A stretch of DNA of 64,000 nt from Lysinimonas soli (GCF_042655435.1 NZ_JBHSMG010000001.1:682001-746000), one strand, 5' to 3'. Shown: positions 8,074 through 16,800, counted from the first letter of the stretch. The notes: generated by a model from the sequence alone, not told the origin. Translations and numbers: made by a program.

Positions 8074-9567
8074 ATGAACGACATCGTTCCCGCCTCGACT
8101 GCCCCCGGCTTTCTCGACTACGCGCCGGCGCCCGAGTCGACGAGCATCCTGCACCTGCAGAAGAGCTACGGGCTGTTCATCGACGGCGCCTTCGTGAAGG
8201 GGCACGGCACCCCGTTCGCCTCGATCTCGCCGGCGACCGAACAGCACATCGCCGACATCGCCACGGCCACGCCGAAAGACGTCGACCTCGCCGTCGCGGC
8301 TGCTCGCCGCGCCTACGAGCGCACCTGGTCGAAGCTGAGCGGGGCGGATCGCGGCAAGTACCTGTTCCGCATCGCCCGGCTCGTGCAGGAGCGCGCTCGC
8401 GAGCTCGCGGTCGCCGAGAGCCTCGACAACGGCAAGCCGATCAAAGAGAGCCGCGACGTCGACGTCCCCCTCGTGGCCGCCTGGTTCTTCTACTACGCAG
8501 GCTGGGCCGACAAGCTCGACTACGCCGGGCTCGGCGCCAACCCGCGGGCCCTCGGCGTGGCCGCGCAGATCATCCCGTGGAACTTCCCGCTGCTCATGCT
8601 GGCCTGGAAGATCGCTCCGGCGCTCGCCGCCGGCAACACGGTCGTGCTCAAGCCCGCCGAGACCACCTCGCTGACGGCGCTGTTGTTCGCCGAGATCGTG
8701 CAGCAGGCCGAGCTTCCGGATGGCGTGGTCAACATCGTCACCGGCGCGGGCGAGACGGGCGCGACGCTGGTGCGGCATCCGGACGTCCACAAGGTCGCCT
8801 TCACGGGGTCGACCGCCGTGGGGCGCGAGATCGCGAAGGCGGTCGCGGGCACGGGCAAGAAGGTCACGCTCGAACTCGGCGGCAAGGCGGCCAACATCGT
8901 CTTCGACGACGCGCCGATCGATCAGGCCATCGAGGGCATCGTCAACGGGATCTTCTTCAACCAGGGTCACGTCTGCTGTGCCGGATCGCGGCTGCTCGTG
9001 CAGGAGAGCATCCACGAGGAGGTCGTCGAGCGGCTCAAGCAGCGGCTCGCGACGCTGCGCCTGGGGGATCCGCTCGACAAGAACACCGATATCGGGGCGA
9101 TCAACTCCCGCGAGCAGCTCGAGCGCATCCGGATGCTCAGCGACGCCGGCGAGGCCGAGGGCGCCGATCGGTGGAGCGCGCCGTGCGTGCTGCCCGAGAA
9201 CGGCTTCTGGTTCGCGCCGACCATCTTCGACAACGTCTCGACCTCGTCGCGGATCGCGCGGGAGGAGATCTTCGGCCCCGTGCTGTCGGTGCTGACCTTC
9301 CGCACGCCCGCCGAGGCGATCGCCAAGGCCAACAACACCCCGTACGGGCTGTCGGCCGGCATCTGGAGCGACAAGGGCAGCAAGATCCTCGCGGTGGCCG
9401 ACAAGCTGCGCGCCGGAGTGATCTGGGCCAACACCTTCAACCGCTTCGATCCGGCGTCTCCGTTCGGCGGCTACAAGGAATCCGGCTACGGCCGTGAGGG
9501 TGGCAGGCAGGGGCTCGCCGCCTACCTGGCGAGCGCCGCATCGAGTGCGAAGGCGGTGTCGAAGTGA
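8074..9567 (+). CDS. NAD-dependent aldehyde dehydrogenase, catalytic subunit
   Basis: 497 residues. Complete ALDH fold: IIPWNFPLLM, KPAETTSL for NAD binding, the general base Glu in TLELGGK (about residue 267) and the nucleophile Cys301 in GHVCCAGSR; C-terminal PFGGYKESGYGREGG. The ATG at 8074 follows deoC by 12 bases. The last four bases overlap the next gene, which encodes a second, incomplete ALDH domain. The combined length (782 residues) and order match the fused bacterial ALDH16 proteins, so this looks like a split ALDH16. Likely substrate: acetaldehyde from DeoC (inference from context). Confidence 0.93.
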   Translation: MNDIVPASTAPGFLDYAPAPESTSILHLQKSYGLFIDGAFVKGHGTPFASISPATEQHIADIATATPKDVDLAVAAARRAYERTWSKLSGADRGKYLFRIARLVQERARELAVAESLDNGKPIKESRDVDVPLVAAWFFYYAGWADKLDYAGLGANPRALGVAAQIIPWNFPLLMLAWKIAPALAAGNTVVLKPAETTSLTALLFAEIVQQAELPDGVVNIVTGAGETGATLVRHPDVHKVAFTGSTAVGREIAKAVAGTGKKVTLELGGKAANIVFDDAPIDQAIEGIVNGIFFNQGHVCCAGSRLLVQESIHEEVVERLKQRLATLRLGDPLDKNTDIGAINSREQLERIRMLSDAGEAEGADRWSAPCVLPENGFWFAPTIFDNVSTSSRIAREEIFGPVLSVLTFRTPAEAIAKANNTPYGLSAGIWSDKGSKILAVADKLRAGVIWANTFNRFDPASPFGGYKESGYGREGGRQGLAAYLASAASSAKAVSK

Positions 9568-10421
9568 GTCGGCTCACGGTGCCCAAGACCTACAAGCTCT
9601 ACATCGGCGGGGCCTTCCCGCGCAGCGAGAGCGGGCGCAGCTACGAGGTCACGACGGCGAAAGGCGCCTTCCTGGCCAACGCGGCGCAGGCCAGCCGCAA
9701 GGATGCCCGCGATGCCGTGGTCGCGGCCCGCGCCGCCCAGCCCGGCTGGGCCGGTGCGACGGCCTACAACCGCGCGCAGGTGCTGTACCGGATCGCGGAA
9801 CTGCTCGAGGGCCGGCACGCGCAGTTCGTCGACGAGCTGCGCGCCGCGGAGGGCCTCTCGGCCGCGGCGGCCGCCCGGCAGGTGGACGAGGCGATCGACA
9901 CCTGGGTCTGGTACGCGGGCTGGGCCGACAAGTACGTGCAGGTGGCCGGATCGGGCAACCCCGTCGCGGGTCCCTTCTTCAACCTCTCGGTACCCGAGCC
10001 GACCGGCGTCGTGGCGATCGTCGCCCCGCAGGGCGCGTCGAGCCTGCTCGGGCTGGTGAGCGTCGTCGCCCCCGCGCTGGTGGCGGGCAATGCGGTGGTC
10101 GTGGTCGCGGATCAGGCGCATCCGCTCAGCGCGATCAGCCTCTCCGAGGTGCTGGCCACGAGCGACGTGCCCGGAGGCGTGGTCAACGTGCTCACCGGTT
10201 CGCCCGCCGAGATCGTGCCCTGGCTCGCCTCCCACGCCGACGTCAACGCCCTCGACCTCGCCGGCGCCGGGGAGCTCGACTGGGTCGATCTCGCGATCGC
10301 GGCGGCCGACACCCTCAAGCGGGTGCTCGACCCGGAACCGGGCGTGCCCGCGCGCAGCCTCGACCGCATCCTGGCCTTCACCGAGACCAAGACGGTCTGG
10401 CACACGAAGGCGTTGATCTAG
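9564..10421 (+). CDS. Non-catalytic aldehyde dehydrogenase-like partner
   Basis: 285 residues resembling only the N-terminal and Rossmann parts of an aldehyde dehydrogenase (KLYIGGAFPRSESG at 11-24; PTGVVAIVAPQ; PALVAGNAVVVVADQ). The catalytic Cys and the whole C-terminal catalytic segment are missing, and the general-base Glu region is replaced by LDLAGAGELDW. The same kind of C-terminal, Cys-less ALDH domain is known from ALDH16. The GTG overlaps the preceding ALDH stop, so the two are surely made together, suggesting an obligate heteromer. Not obviously a pseudogene: the frame is clean and codon use is normal. Confidence 0.82.
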   Translation: MSRLTVPKTYKLYIGGAFPRSESGRSYEVTTAKGAFLANAAQASRKDARDAVVAARAAQPGWAGATAYNRAQVLYRIAELLEGRHAQFVDELRAAEGLSAAAAARQVDEAIDTWVWYAGWADKYVQVAGSGNPVAGPFFNLSVPEPTGVVAIVAPQGASSLLGLVSVVAPALVAGNAVVVVADQAHPLSAISLSEVLATSDVPGGVVNVLTGSPAEIVPWLASHADVNALDLAGAGELDWVDLAIAAADTLKRVLDPEPGVPARSLDRILAFTETKTVWHTKALI

Positions 10422-10814
10422 CCCCGCCTCGGCCCGGACACCTCGGCCCCGGCCATCCGGGCGCGGACACCTCCGCCCCGGCCACCTCCGCCCCGGCCAC
10501 CCGGCCCCCACGTCCCGCCCGTCCGCACCTGCGTCCCACCGGTCTGACGATCAGGACTGCCGGCGCGACACGCCGACGGCGCAACCTGATCGGCGGACCG
10601 ACACGGCGCGTCATCCTGATCCGCAACCGTGCCTGATCCGCGACCGTGCCTGATCCGCAACCGTGCCTGATCCGCAACCGTGCCTGATCCGCGACCGAGC
10701 CTGATCCGCAACCGTCGGGCCGCGTCCCGGATCGTGCATCTCGAGCCGCACCCGGCTCCCGTCCGCCGTACCGCGGCCGCCCCGGCCCTGGCCGCCAGCG
10801 CCCCGCCGCGCGGC
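10422..10814. other. Intergenic region between convergent genes
   Basis: 393 bases between the convergent ALDH-like and M20 peptidase genes. I see no credible gene. The first 80 bases repeat the phrase CGGACACCTC / CCCCGGCCAC several times; the middle holds the 6 x 17-bp tandem repeat listed separately. No T-tract terminator is visible. Confidence 0.6.
10615..10716. repeat. Tandem repeat, 6 x 17 bp
   Basis: Six head-to-tail copies of CCTGATCCGC(A/G)ACCGTG at 10615, 10632, 10649, 10666, 10683 and 10700. Copies 1, 3 and 4 are identical; 2 and 5 have G for A at position 11; copies 5 and 6 differ near the end. It lies between the 3' ends of two convergent genes, so it is not coding. Such an array is prone to copy-number change. 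Confidence 0.9.
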
Positions 10815-12167
10815 TCAGAGCACCGCGAGCAGCCGCCGGTAGAACGCGATCCCGCGCAGGAACGTCGACACCCGGATGCTCTCGTCGATCGCATGCAGCG
10901 TCGCGCGCTCCGAGGCCCGCAGATCGAACGGCAGGAAGCGGTAGACCCCGTCGCTGATCCGGGTGAAGTGCCGGCTGTCGCTCGCCTGGAGCATCACGTA
11001 GGGGGTGACGATCGTGCCCGGGAAGGTGTCGGCGATCGCCTCCGAGAGCAGCTGCCAGGCGGGGCCCTCGCTCGGCGAGACGGCGGAGGGCTCCGAGCCG
11101 TAGACGACGCGCACCGCGACCGCCGGGTCGTTCACGGCGTCCCGGATGTCATCGGCCGCCTGCGCGACGCTCGATCCGACCGCGATGCGCACATTCACCA
11201 TCGCGGTCGCCCGCTCGGCGATGACGTTGTCGCCGGCGCTGCCGCTCAACCGGGTGACGGCCCGCGTCGTGCGCACCATCGCCTCGGTCTCCGGCCCGAG
11301 TCGCGCGAACACCGCCGTCAGCAGCGGCCGGAACACGCCGGCCCTCCGGAAGAAGAACCCGAGCGGCTGCCGGGCGTGCGCTCCGAGCGTACGGACCATC
11401 GCCATCGTCGGCGCGGGGATCGCGGCCCGAGCCGGATGCCGCTCGAGTCGCAGGATCGCCCGCGCGAGCCGCGAGGTCGCCCCGTCGCGCACGGGGGTCG
11501 CCGCATGACCTCCCGGTCGCTCGACGACGAGCTCGATGCCGGCGATGCCCTTCTCGCTGACCCCGACGACCGCGATGGGCCCGTCGACGCCGGGGAAGAC
11601 CCCCTCGACGACGGCGCCGCCCTCGTCGAGCACGAGGGCCGGGCGCACGCCGCGCGACGCGAGCAGCTCGACGACCGCGGCCGCGCCGTCTCCCGCGGTC
11701 TCCTCGTTGTGGCCGAAACTCAGGTAGACGTCGCCGGCGGGACGGTACCCGTCGGCGAGCGCCTCCTCGACGGCCTCCAGGATGACGACCAGCGCCCCCT
11801 TGTCGTCGATCGCCCCGCGGCCCCAGACCCGTTGCTCGTCCGCACCATCCGCGCCGTCCGCGTCGCCCACGAGCTCGGCCCCGAACGCCGGATGCCGCCA
11901 GCCCGGCTCATCCGCCGGCACGACGTCGTAGTGCGCCATCAGCACGCTCGGCGCGCGCTCGCCGCGCCCCGACCACCGGAACAGCTGGGTGCCGCCGGCG
12001 ACGGTCTCGAGCTCGAGGCGGGAATGTGCGAGCGGATACGACTCGGCCAGCAGCGCGCGGAATCGCTCGAAGGCGCTCTCGTCGGCCACCTCGGGTGCCG
12101 ACCGGGACACCGTCGGGATCCGCAGAAGCCCCTGCAACCGCTCGACCGCGGTCTCGGGATGCGCCAT
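10815..12167 (-). CDS. M20 family metallopeptidase (CPS1/PM20D1-like)
   Basis: 450-residue zinc peptidase of the M20A group. Metal-site motifs follow the family order: SVLMAHYDVVP (His near residue 79), WGRGAIDDKG (bridging Asp), the Glu pair in GHNEETAG, then ALVLDEGGAV, and a late His in SDSRHFTRI. The middle section is the dimerisation (lid) domain. The sequence resembles carboxypeptidase S/PM20D1 enzymes that hydrolyse or condense N-acyl amino acids, more than ArgE. ATG at 12167 lies six bases behind TAGCAT, so probably leaderless. No signal peptide, hence cytoplasmic. Confidence 0.9.
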   Translation of the reverse strand: MAHPETAVERLQGLLRIPTVSRSAPEVADESAFERFRALLAESYPLAHSRLELETVAGGTQLFRWSGRGERAPSVLMAHYDVVPADEPGWRHPAFGAELVGDADGADGADEQRVWGRGAIDDKGALVVILEAVEEALADGYRPAGDVYLSFGHNEETAGDGAAAVVELLASRGVRPALVLDEGGAVVEGVFPGVDGPIAVVGVSEKGIAGIELVVERPGGHAATPVRDGATSRLARAILRLERHPARAAIPAPTMAMVRTLGAHARQPLGFFFRRAGVFRPLLTAVFARLGPETEAMVRTTRAVTRLSGSAGDNVIAERATAMVNVRIAVGSSVAQAADDIRDAVNDPAVAVRVVYGSEPSAVSPSEGPAWQLLSEAIADTFPGTIVTPYVMLQASDSRHFTRISDGVYRFLPFDLRASERATLHAIDESIRVSTFLRGIAFYRRLLAVL

Positions 12168-12205
12168 GGCTCGATGCTACGCGTGCCGCGATTAGGCTGA
12201 GGGCG

Positions 12206-12625
12206 ATGAGCAGATCGCGGGGATCCACACCCGGTGGCCGGTCGGGCAAGCAGGTCCGGCCCGCAGACCGCGACCGCTACGGCGCGCCGAAGGTCCGGCG
12301 TACGGCGTTGGCGCCGGGTCTGATCGCGGTGATGGCCTTGCTCATCGGGTTCGCCCTGATCGGCAGCGGCGGATTCGTCGTCATCGAGTTCATCGTCGCG
12401 ATCCTGGCGCTCATCGTCGCCTGGTTCGCCTTCCAGGCCGGGCAGTGGTGGTGGATCCCGCTGCTGCTCGCGATCGCCGTCGCCTGGAATCCGGTGGTCC
12501 CGTTCGACTTCCACGGAGCGCTCTGGTTCGGCGCGCAGTACGTGGCGATCCTCGTGTTCGTGCTCGTGGCCGTGTTCGTCAGAGTGCCGGTCGCCGACGA
12601 GCAGAAGCCCGGACGCGTCGGCTGA
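12206..12625 (+). CDS. Membrane protein, DUF6804-like
   Basis: 139 residues: a basic N-terminus of about 35 residues, then four membrane segments including FQAGQWWWIPLLLAIAVAWNPV, which I associate with the DUF6804 family. Starts at ATG 12206, seven bases behind a TAGGCT -10 box (leaderless), divergent from the M20 peptidase. Function unknown. The open frame extends upstream to 12026, but that part lies inside the peptidase gene on the other strand. Confidence 0.75.
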   Translation: MSRSRGSTPGGRSGKQVRPADRDRYGAPKVRRTALAPGLIAVMALLIGFALIGSGGFVVIEFIVAILALIVAWFAFQAGQWWWIPLLLAIAVAWNPVVPFDFHGALWFGAQYVAILVFVLVAVFVRVPVADEQKPGRVG

Positions 12626-12663
12626 CAGGACGAGGGCGCGTCGGCCGACAACGCGAGTAAGTA

Positions 12664-12844
12664 AGCTAGACTCGAAGTGCGCCTCTCCCACCGGCCAAGC
12701 CGGGATCTGGGAACAGTTCCAAGCACCACACCATCAGGGGCAGCAGTTCACCCGGGAAATCCCTTCCCACCGCTCTCGGCGAACCCGGTTCGCCTGGAGC
12801 ACCAGACACAGCAGGCGGGGGCCAGCCTCCGCCCGAGGAGCACA
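12664..12844 (+). promoter_or_regulatory. Promoter and long structured leader of the SNF2 gene
   Basis: A TAGACT -10 box at about 12666-12671 would start a leader of roughly 165 bases before the ATG at 12845, unusual here because most neighbours are leaderless. The leader can fold into several hairpins: CCGGC-CAA-GCCGG (12691), GGGAACAGTTCC, and GGCGAACCCGGTTCGCC (12779). The start codon is preceded by GAGGAG. The frame of the helicase is open throughout, but the upstream part reads as low-complexity noise. Possible post-transcriptional control; no known riboswitch recognised. Confidence 0.4.
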
Positions 12845-15025
12845 ATGGCCACATCCGGCCGCAATTCCGGCAGCGGTTCCGGCAACACGAAGTCGGGCAA
12901 CTCCAGGTCCGGCGCGAGCCGTCAGGGTGCCCGTCGCGGCGCCTCGCCGCAGCGCCGTCGCCAGCATCAGGACGAGGCCGGCGTCATCCCCGTGCTCGCC
13001 CGCACGGTGCGTGCGATCGAGAACTCGGCCGAACGCGGCAAGGTCAACCCGTCCAACCGCACCCGATTCCGCGTCGTCGCGGTGCTGGTGCGCGAGGAAC
13101 GCGCCCGCATCAAGGGCGACACGGCGCTCAGCGACGCCGAACGCACCAAGGAGCTGACCCGTCTCGACGGGATCGCGACGATCATGGCCAAGACGGCGGC
13201 GCGCGACACCAGCCTGATCCAGCTGCTCACCGATTCAGCCCCGCTCAGCACCGCCGCGCAGGAGATGCGCCGCTCGATGCTCATGGAGGCCGGAAGCGAG
13301 ATGAGCCCCGACGACCTCATCGTGGTCACCGAGGCGCCCGTCAAGCCGGCCGATGAGGAGCGCCACGTCATCCCGCAGTCGGTCAAGCAGTACCAGATGT
13401 CGAATCCGTTCCTGGCGCCCGACTTCAGCGCGGTCGGTCCGGCGCCCGTGGCCCGCAGCAACCGTCTGGCCAACTGGGAGCTCATCGAGCCCTTGTTCCG
13501 TTCCTTCGAGGTCGGCGTCGGCGGCGCCGCGAGCATGGAATTGCCCGACGCGAAGTCGCTCGCGACCCCCGGCGGAACCGAGCTCATGCCGCACCAGGCG
13601 CGCTTCATCGAGAGCGCCCGGGCCGGCCACCGCAGCTATCTTCTCGCCGACGAGCCGGGCCTCGGCAAGACCGCCCAGGCCCTGCTGGCGGCCAACGCCA
13701 CCAACTCGTACCCGCTGGTCGTCGTCGTGCCGAACGTCGTCAAGGTCAACTGGGCGCGCGAGGTCGAGAAGTGGACCCCGCAGCGGGTGTCGACGGTCGT
13801 GCACGGCGACGGCGCCGACATCGACGCCTTCGCGGATGTCGTGATCGTCAACTACGAGGTGCTCGACCGGCACGTCGCGTGGCTTTCGCGTCGCGGGTTC
13901 AAGGGGATGGTCGTCGATGAGGCGCACTTCATCAAGAACAAGGATTCGCAGCGCTCGAAGAACGTGCTTGCCCTGTCGCGCAGCATCCGGGCCGTGTCGC
14001 CGCGTGCCCTGTTCATCGCCCTGACCGGAACGCCGCTCATCAACCAGATCGAGGACTTCCGGATGATCTGGCAGTACCTCGGCTGGATCGACGACAAGAA
14101 GCCGCTGGCCGAGCTGATGGCACGACTCGAGGAGACCGAGCTGACCCCCGGTGACCCCGGCTTCTTCGCGGCCGCCCGCAACGCGGTCGTCGACATGGGC
14201 ATCGTGCGCCGCAAGAAGGTGGATGTCGCCGCCGACATCCCCGCTCGTCGCATCGCCGACATCCCGGTCGAGCTCGACGGCGAGGCCGGTCGCTCGATCC
14301 GCGAGGCCGAGGCGGCACTGGTCGCTCGGCTCGTGGAGCGCTACCGCCGTGTGCTCGCCACACGCCCGGAGTCGGATCCGGCCGACCTCATCCGTCTCGT
14401 GGCCGCGGCCGAGCTCGAGGAGACCCGCCAGGCCGGGGGAGACGGCTCAGGAGACAACGTCTTCACGATGGTGCGCAGGATCGGCCAGGCCAAGGCCACG
14501 CCGGCCGCCGACTACACGGTCAACCTCGCGCGCAACGTGGGCAAGGTCGTCTTCTTCGCCAAGCACATCGACGTGATGGACACCGCCGAGAAGCACTTCG
14601 CCGCCGCGGGGCTCAAGACCGTCTCGCTGCGCGGGGATCAGACCTCGAAGGCCCGGCAGGCGGCGATCGACGCGTTCACCAACGATCCGGATGTCGCGGT
14701 CGCGGTCTGCTCGCTGACCGCCGCGGGCGTCGGGGTCAACCTGCAGGTCGCGTCGAACGTCGTGCTCGCGGAGCTGAGCTGGACCAACGCCGAGCAGACC
14801 CAGGCGATCGACCGCGTGCACCGCATCGGTCAGGAGCTGCCGGTCACGGCGTGGCGCATCATCGCGGCGGGGACCCTCGACGGCCGCATCTCGCAGCTCA
14901 TCGACGCGAAGGCGGGCCTTGCAGCCCGCGCGCTCGACGGCGAGGCCGCGCTCGAGGCGGCGGAGGGCTCGGTGCAGCTCGAGGCGCTCGTCGCGGTGCT
15001 CACCGACGCGGTCGAGCAGCTCTAG
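12845..15025 (+). CDS. SNF2-family DEAD/DEAH helicase
   Basis: 726-residue Swi2/Snf2-type DNA translocase. After a Gly/Ser/Arg-rich tail (residues 1-40) and a domain of unknown kind (50-250), the motor begins with LMPHQARF; Walker A is DEPGLGKTAQA near 269-279, the DEAH box VVDEAHF near 357, and TGTPLIN follows. The second RecA lobe ends with QAIDRVHRIGQ near 655-665, motif VI of SNF2 enzymes. Many members are linked to repair or genome remodelling, but no partner domain here tells the role. Start ATG 12845 has GAGGAG seven bases upstream. Confidence 0.92.
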   Translation: MATSGRNSGSGSGNTKSGNSRSGASRQGARRGASPQRRRQHQDEAGVIPVLARTVRAIENSAERGKVNPSNRTRFRVVAVLVREERARIKGDTALSDAERTKELTRLDGIATIMAKTAARDTSLIQLLTDSAPLSTAAQEMRRSMLMEAGSEMSPDDLIVVTEAPVKPADEERHVIPQSVKQYQMSNPFLAPDFSAVGPAPVARSNRLANWELIEPLFRSFEVGVGGAASMELPDAKSLATPGGTELMPHQARFIESARAGHRSYLLADEPGLGKTAQALLAANATNSYPLVVVVPNVVKVNWAREVEKWTPQRVSTVVHGDGADIDAFADVVIVNYEVLDRHVAWLSRRGFKGMVVDEAHFIKNKDSQRSKNVLALSRSIRAVSPRALFIALTGTPLINQIEDFRMIWQYLGWIDDKKPLAELMARLEETELTPGDPGFFAAARNAVVDMGIVRRKKVDVAADIPARRIADIPVELDGEAGRSIREAEAALVARLVERYRRVLATRPESDPADLIRLVAAAELEETRQAGGDGSGDNVFTMVRRIGQAKATPAADYTVNLARNVGKVVFFAKHIDVMDTAEKHFAAAGLKTVSLRGDQTSKARQAAIDAFTNDPDVAVAVCSLTAAGVGVNLQVASNVVLAELSWTNAEQTQAIDRVHRIGQELPVTAWRIIAAGTLDGRISQLIDAKAGLAARALDGEAALEAAEGSVQLEALVAVLTDAVEQL

Positions 15026-15027
15026 CG

Positions 15028-15061
15028 CCGTGCCGTGGTGGAGGACGACGTGACGGCACGG
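15028..15061 (+). terminator. Hairpin terminator of the SNF2 gene
   Basis: Perfect 9-bp inverted repeat CCGTGCCGT / ACGGCACGG with a 16-base loop, starting two bases after the helicase stop codon. There is no T-tract, which is common for actinobacterial terminators. Confidence 0.6.
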
Positions 15062-15127
15062 TGAACGGTGCGCGAACTCTCAACTATCTAGCGAAACTTG
15101 ACGGGTTGCCGGGCGCGCGCCGCTGAG

Positions 15128-15546
15128 TAATGTTGGGGTCGCTGGAAGGGTGATCCGCAAGGTGAAGTCGGAAGGCAACAGAAAGACCCTCGGGTCTCGA
15201 CGAACCGCTCGTGCCGTCCCTTCGGGTGTCGGTGTCGGGTGGAACGCGGAACCGGGGGTCTTTCGTTTGCCCGGTCGCCGCGCGACCCTCGTGCTCCCGA
15301 GCGGTGTCCTGCCACCCGCGGAGGCCGGCTGCGGACGCGAACCTCTTCGAGCGATCTGTACCCCGATCTGTCCTCTTTAGCACGGACACCCCCACTGGGG
15401 ACAGCGGGGACTGTGCCCCGACCCCTATCGTCAGAGGTGCACTAGTTGGGGGACTAGCGGCGGCGGTGGTCCTGTCGGATCGCGTTTCGGAATACGGGGG
15501 TAGACCGAAATCGCGGACGGACCGCCGCCGCCAGTATTTTTTAACT
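15128..15546 (+). ncRNA. Possible structured non-coding RNA, unidentified
   Basis: About 400 bases with no credible reading frame, bounded by a -10-like TAATGT (15128-15133, with TTGCCG 16 bases upstream) and a very strong intrinsic terminator at 15457-15542. Inside, many short perfect hairpins are seen: AGACC-CTCG-GGTCT (15184-15197), a C-UUCG-G loop near 15220, GGGGACAG-CGGGGA-CTGTgCCCC near 15398-15420, and CTAGT-TGGGGG-ACTAG near 15442-15457. It lacks the conserved core words of RNase P RNA, tmRNA, SRP RNA and the common riboswitches as I know them. Downstream is only a 14-bp palindrome (15555-15568) and the 3' end of a convergent gene, so it would be a free-standing transcript and not a leader. 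Confidence 0.4.
15457..15542 (+). terminator. Strong intrinsic terminator
   Basis: A 14-bp GC stem, GGCGGCGGTGGTCC (15459-15472) with GGACCGCCGCCGCC (15519-15532), carries an inner stem CGCGTTTCGG / CCGAAATCGCG and is followed by AGTATTTTTT. A T6 tract is rare in this GC-rich window, so the signal stands out. It is oriented for plus-strand transcripts and ends the possible ncRNA. Confidence 0.75.
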
Positions 15547-15656
15547 CAGGCCCCCATCCGATCGGATGAGCGCCTCGCGCCCCGGTCGGGCCGAGGGCCG
15601 GCGATCCCAACCGGTCGGCTCTCGTGTGAGCGCCGCCCATCCATCGGTCGCGTCGT

Positions 15657-16117
15657 TCAGGCGCGTGCGAGCCGGTGATAGCCGCGCGACGGATGCCACG
15701 ACTCCACGACCAGGAGGGATGCCGCCTCGTCGACCGTGGTCAGCACGGCCTCGCGGACGTCGAGCTCGAAGCTGAATCCCGGGATCGTCAGCGCCGGATC
15801 GTCGAACTCGATCAGCACGCCCGACAGCTTGGCGTCGCCGCCGCCGAGCGAGCCCGGGGGGGCTCGAGCGTGGGGGAGTGGACGGCGACCCGCGGGTCCC
15901 GTCGCACGTCGGCCAGCTTGCGGGACTCGGGCATCATGCCGAGGGTCACGCGGACCCCGAGGGGACCGTCGGCGAAGCGCAGCTCGCTGCCGCTGATCCG
16001 CGGTGAGCCGTCGGAACGGATCGTGGCGAGCGTCTTGTTGGTGCCCGCGTCGAACGCGCCACGCACGCGCTCGGCGAAGTCGGGAGCGTCGGCGACGATC
16101 TCGGACCAGCTGCTCAT
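15657..16117 (-). pseudogene. PPOX-class flavin protein gene with a frameshift
   Basis: Encodes a pyridoxamine-5'-phosphate-oxidase-like (split-barrel) protein, start ATG 16117 (MSSWSEIVADAPDFAERVRG), with LATIRSDGSPRISGSELRF typical of the family. The first frame runs well to HSPTLEPP and then turns to nonsense; the proper C-terminus (LGGGDAKLSGVLIEFDDP to the TGA at 15657) continues in another frame. The break lies at a run of seven G on the plus strand (15856-15862); one extra base there restores a single 154-residue protein. Either a real inactivating deletion, a phase-variable tract, or a sequencing error in a homopolymer. Confidence 0.85.
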
Positions 16118-16182
16118 GACTCCACGGTGACAGCGACGACCGACACCCGGCACCGGACACCCGGCACCCGGCTCACGCATGC

Positions 16183-16734
16183 TCAGCCCCTGCTGCTGTT
16201 CTCGGTGCGTCCGCGGACGATCCCGATGAAGGCCTGCACCTCGGGGGTCGTCCGATCGATCGGCCAGACCAGGCTGATCGTCGTCGGGGCGGTGTCGCGT
16301 AGTGGCCGGGCGATCACGTCACGGCGGCTGAGGGCGCGCGCGACCGACTGCGGCATGCGGGCCACGCCCACCCCTGCGGCGACCAGCTCGACGGCGGCGG
16401 CATCCTGCCCCTCGAGCACGTTCTCGCCGGCCAACTCCTCGGGCCCCACGCTCTCGCCGGTCCCGAGCGCCGAGAACAGGTGGTCGCGCGCCGCCACCAC
16501 GACGGGCGCCTCCTCGTAGAGCCGGATGGCACTGAACTCGTCGTCCGCCGGCACGTCGCGCAGGAACGCCGCGCCTGCGCTGCCGTCGCGCAGTGCGGCG
16601 AGCGCCTCGGCCGTCGTCGCGGGTCGCAGCTCGAGGCGCTGGCGTCGCATCCGCTCGTTCCAGACGCGGGCCCACTTGCCGGGCGTCACCCCGGCGACGA
16701 AGAGCACGGTGAACGGCGGGAGGGGTGCGGGCAC
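16183..16734 (-). CDS. LysR substrate-binding-domain protein without HTH
   Basis: 183 residues that match only the effector-binding domain of LysR regulators (FTVLFVAGVTPGKWARVWNE; LRDGSAGAAFLRD; ARDHLFSALGTGESV; EVQAFIGIVRG). There is no DNA-binding helix-turn-helix; the frame continues upstream only as antisense of another gene. GTG 16734 sits six bases behind TACGCT, so the start is probably leaderless and the short form is the real product. Divergent from a DUF5997 gene, a pairing I recall as common in actinobacteria. It may sense a small molecule and act through a partner. Confidence 0.82.
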   Translation of the reverse strand: MPAPLPPFTVLFVAGVTPGKWARVWNERMRRQRLELRPATTAEALAALRDGSAGAAFLRDVPADDEFSAIRLYEEAPVVVAARDHLFSALGTGESVGPEELAGENVLEGQDAAAVELVAAGVGVARMPQSVARALSRRDVIARPLRDTAPTTISLVWPIDRTTPEVQAFIGIVRGRTENSSRG

Positions 16735-16800
16735 GGTGTCAGCGTACGGCCGCGGCGGCCGCCACGGGCTTCGGGCCGCGGTCAGGCTAGCCTTGGGGCC

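Noticed and set aside
15128..15546. RNase P RNA, tmRNA or 6C RNA
   Set aside because: The conserved core words of RNase P RNA, the tmRNA ends and the two C6 loops of 6C RNA are all missing. The minus-strand loops have only four to five C in a row and no terminator follows.
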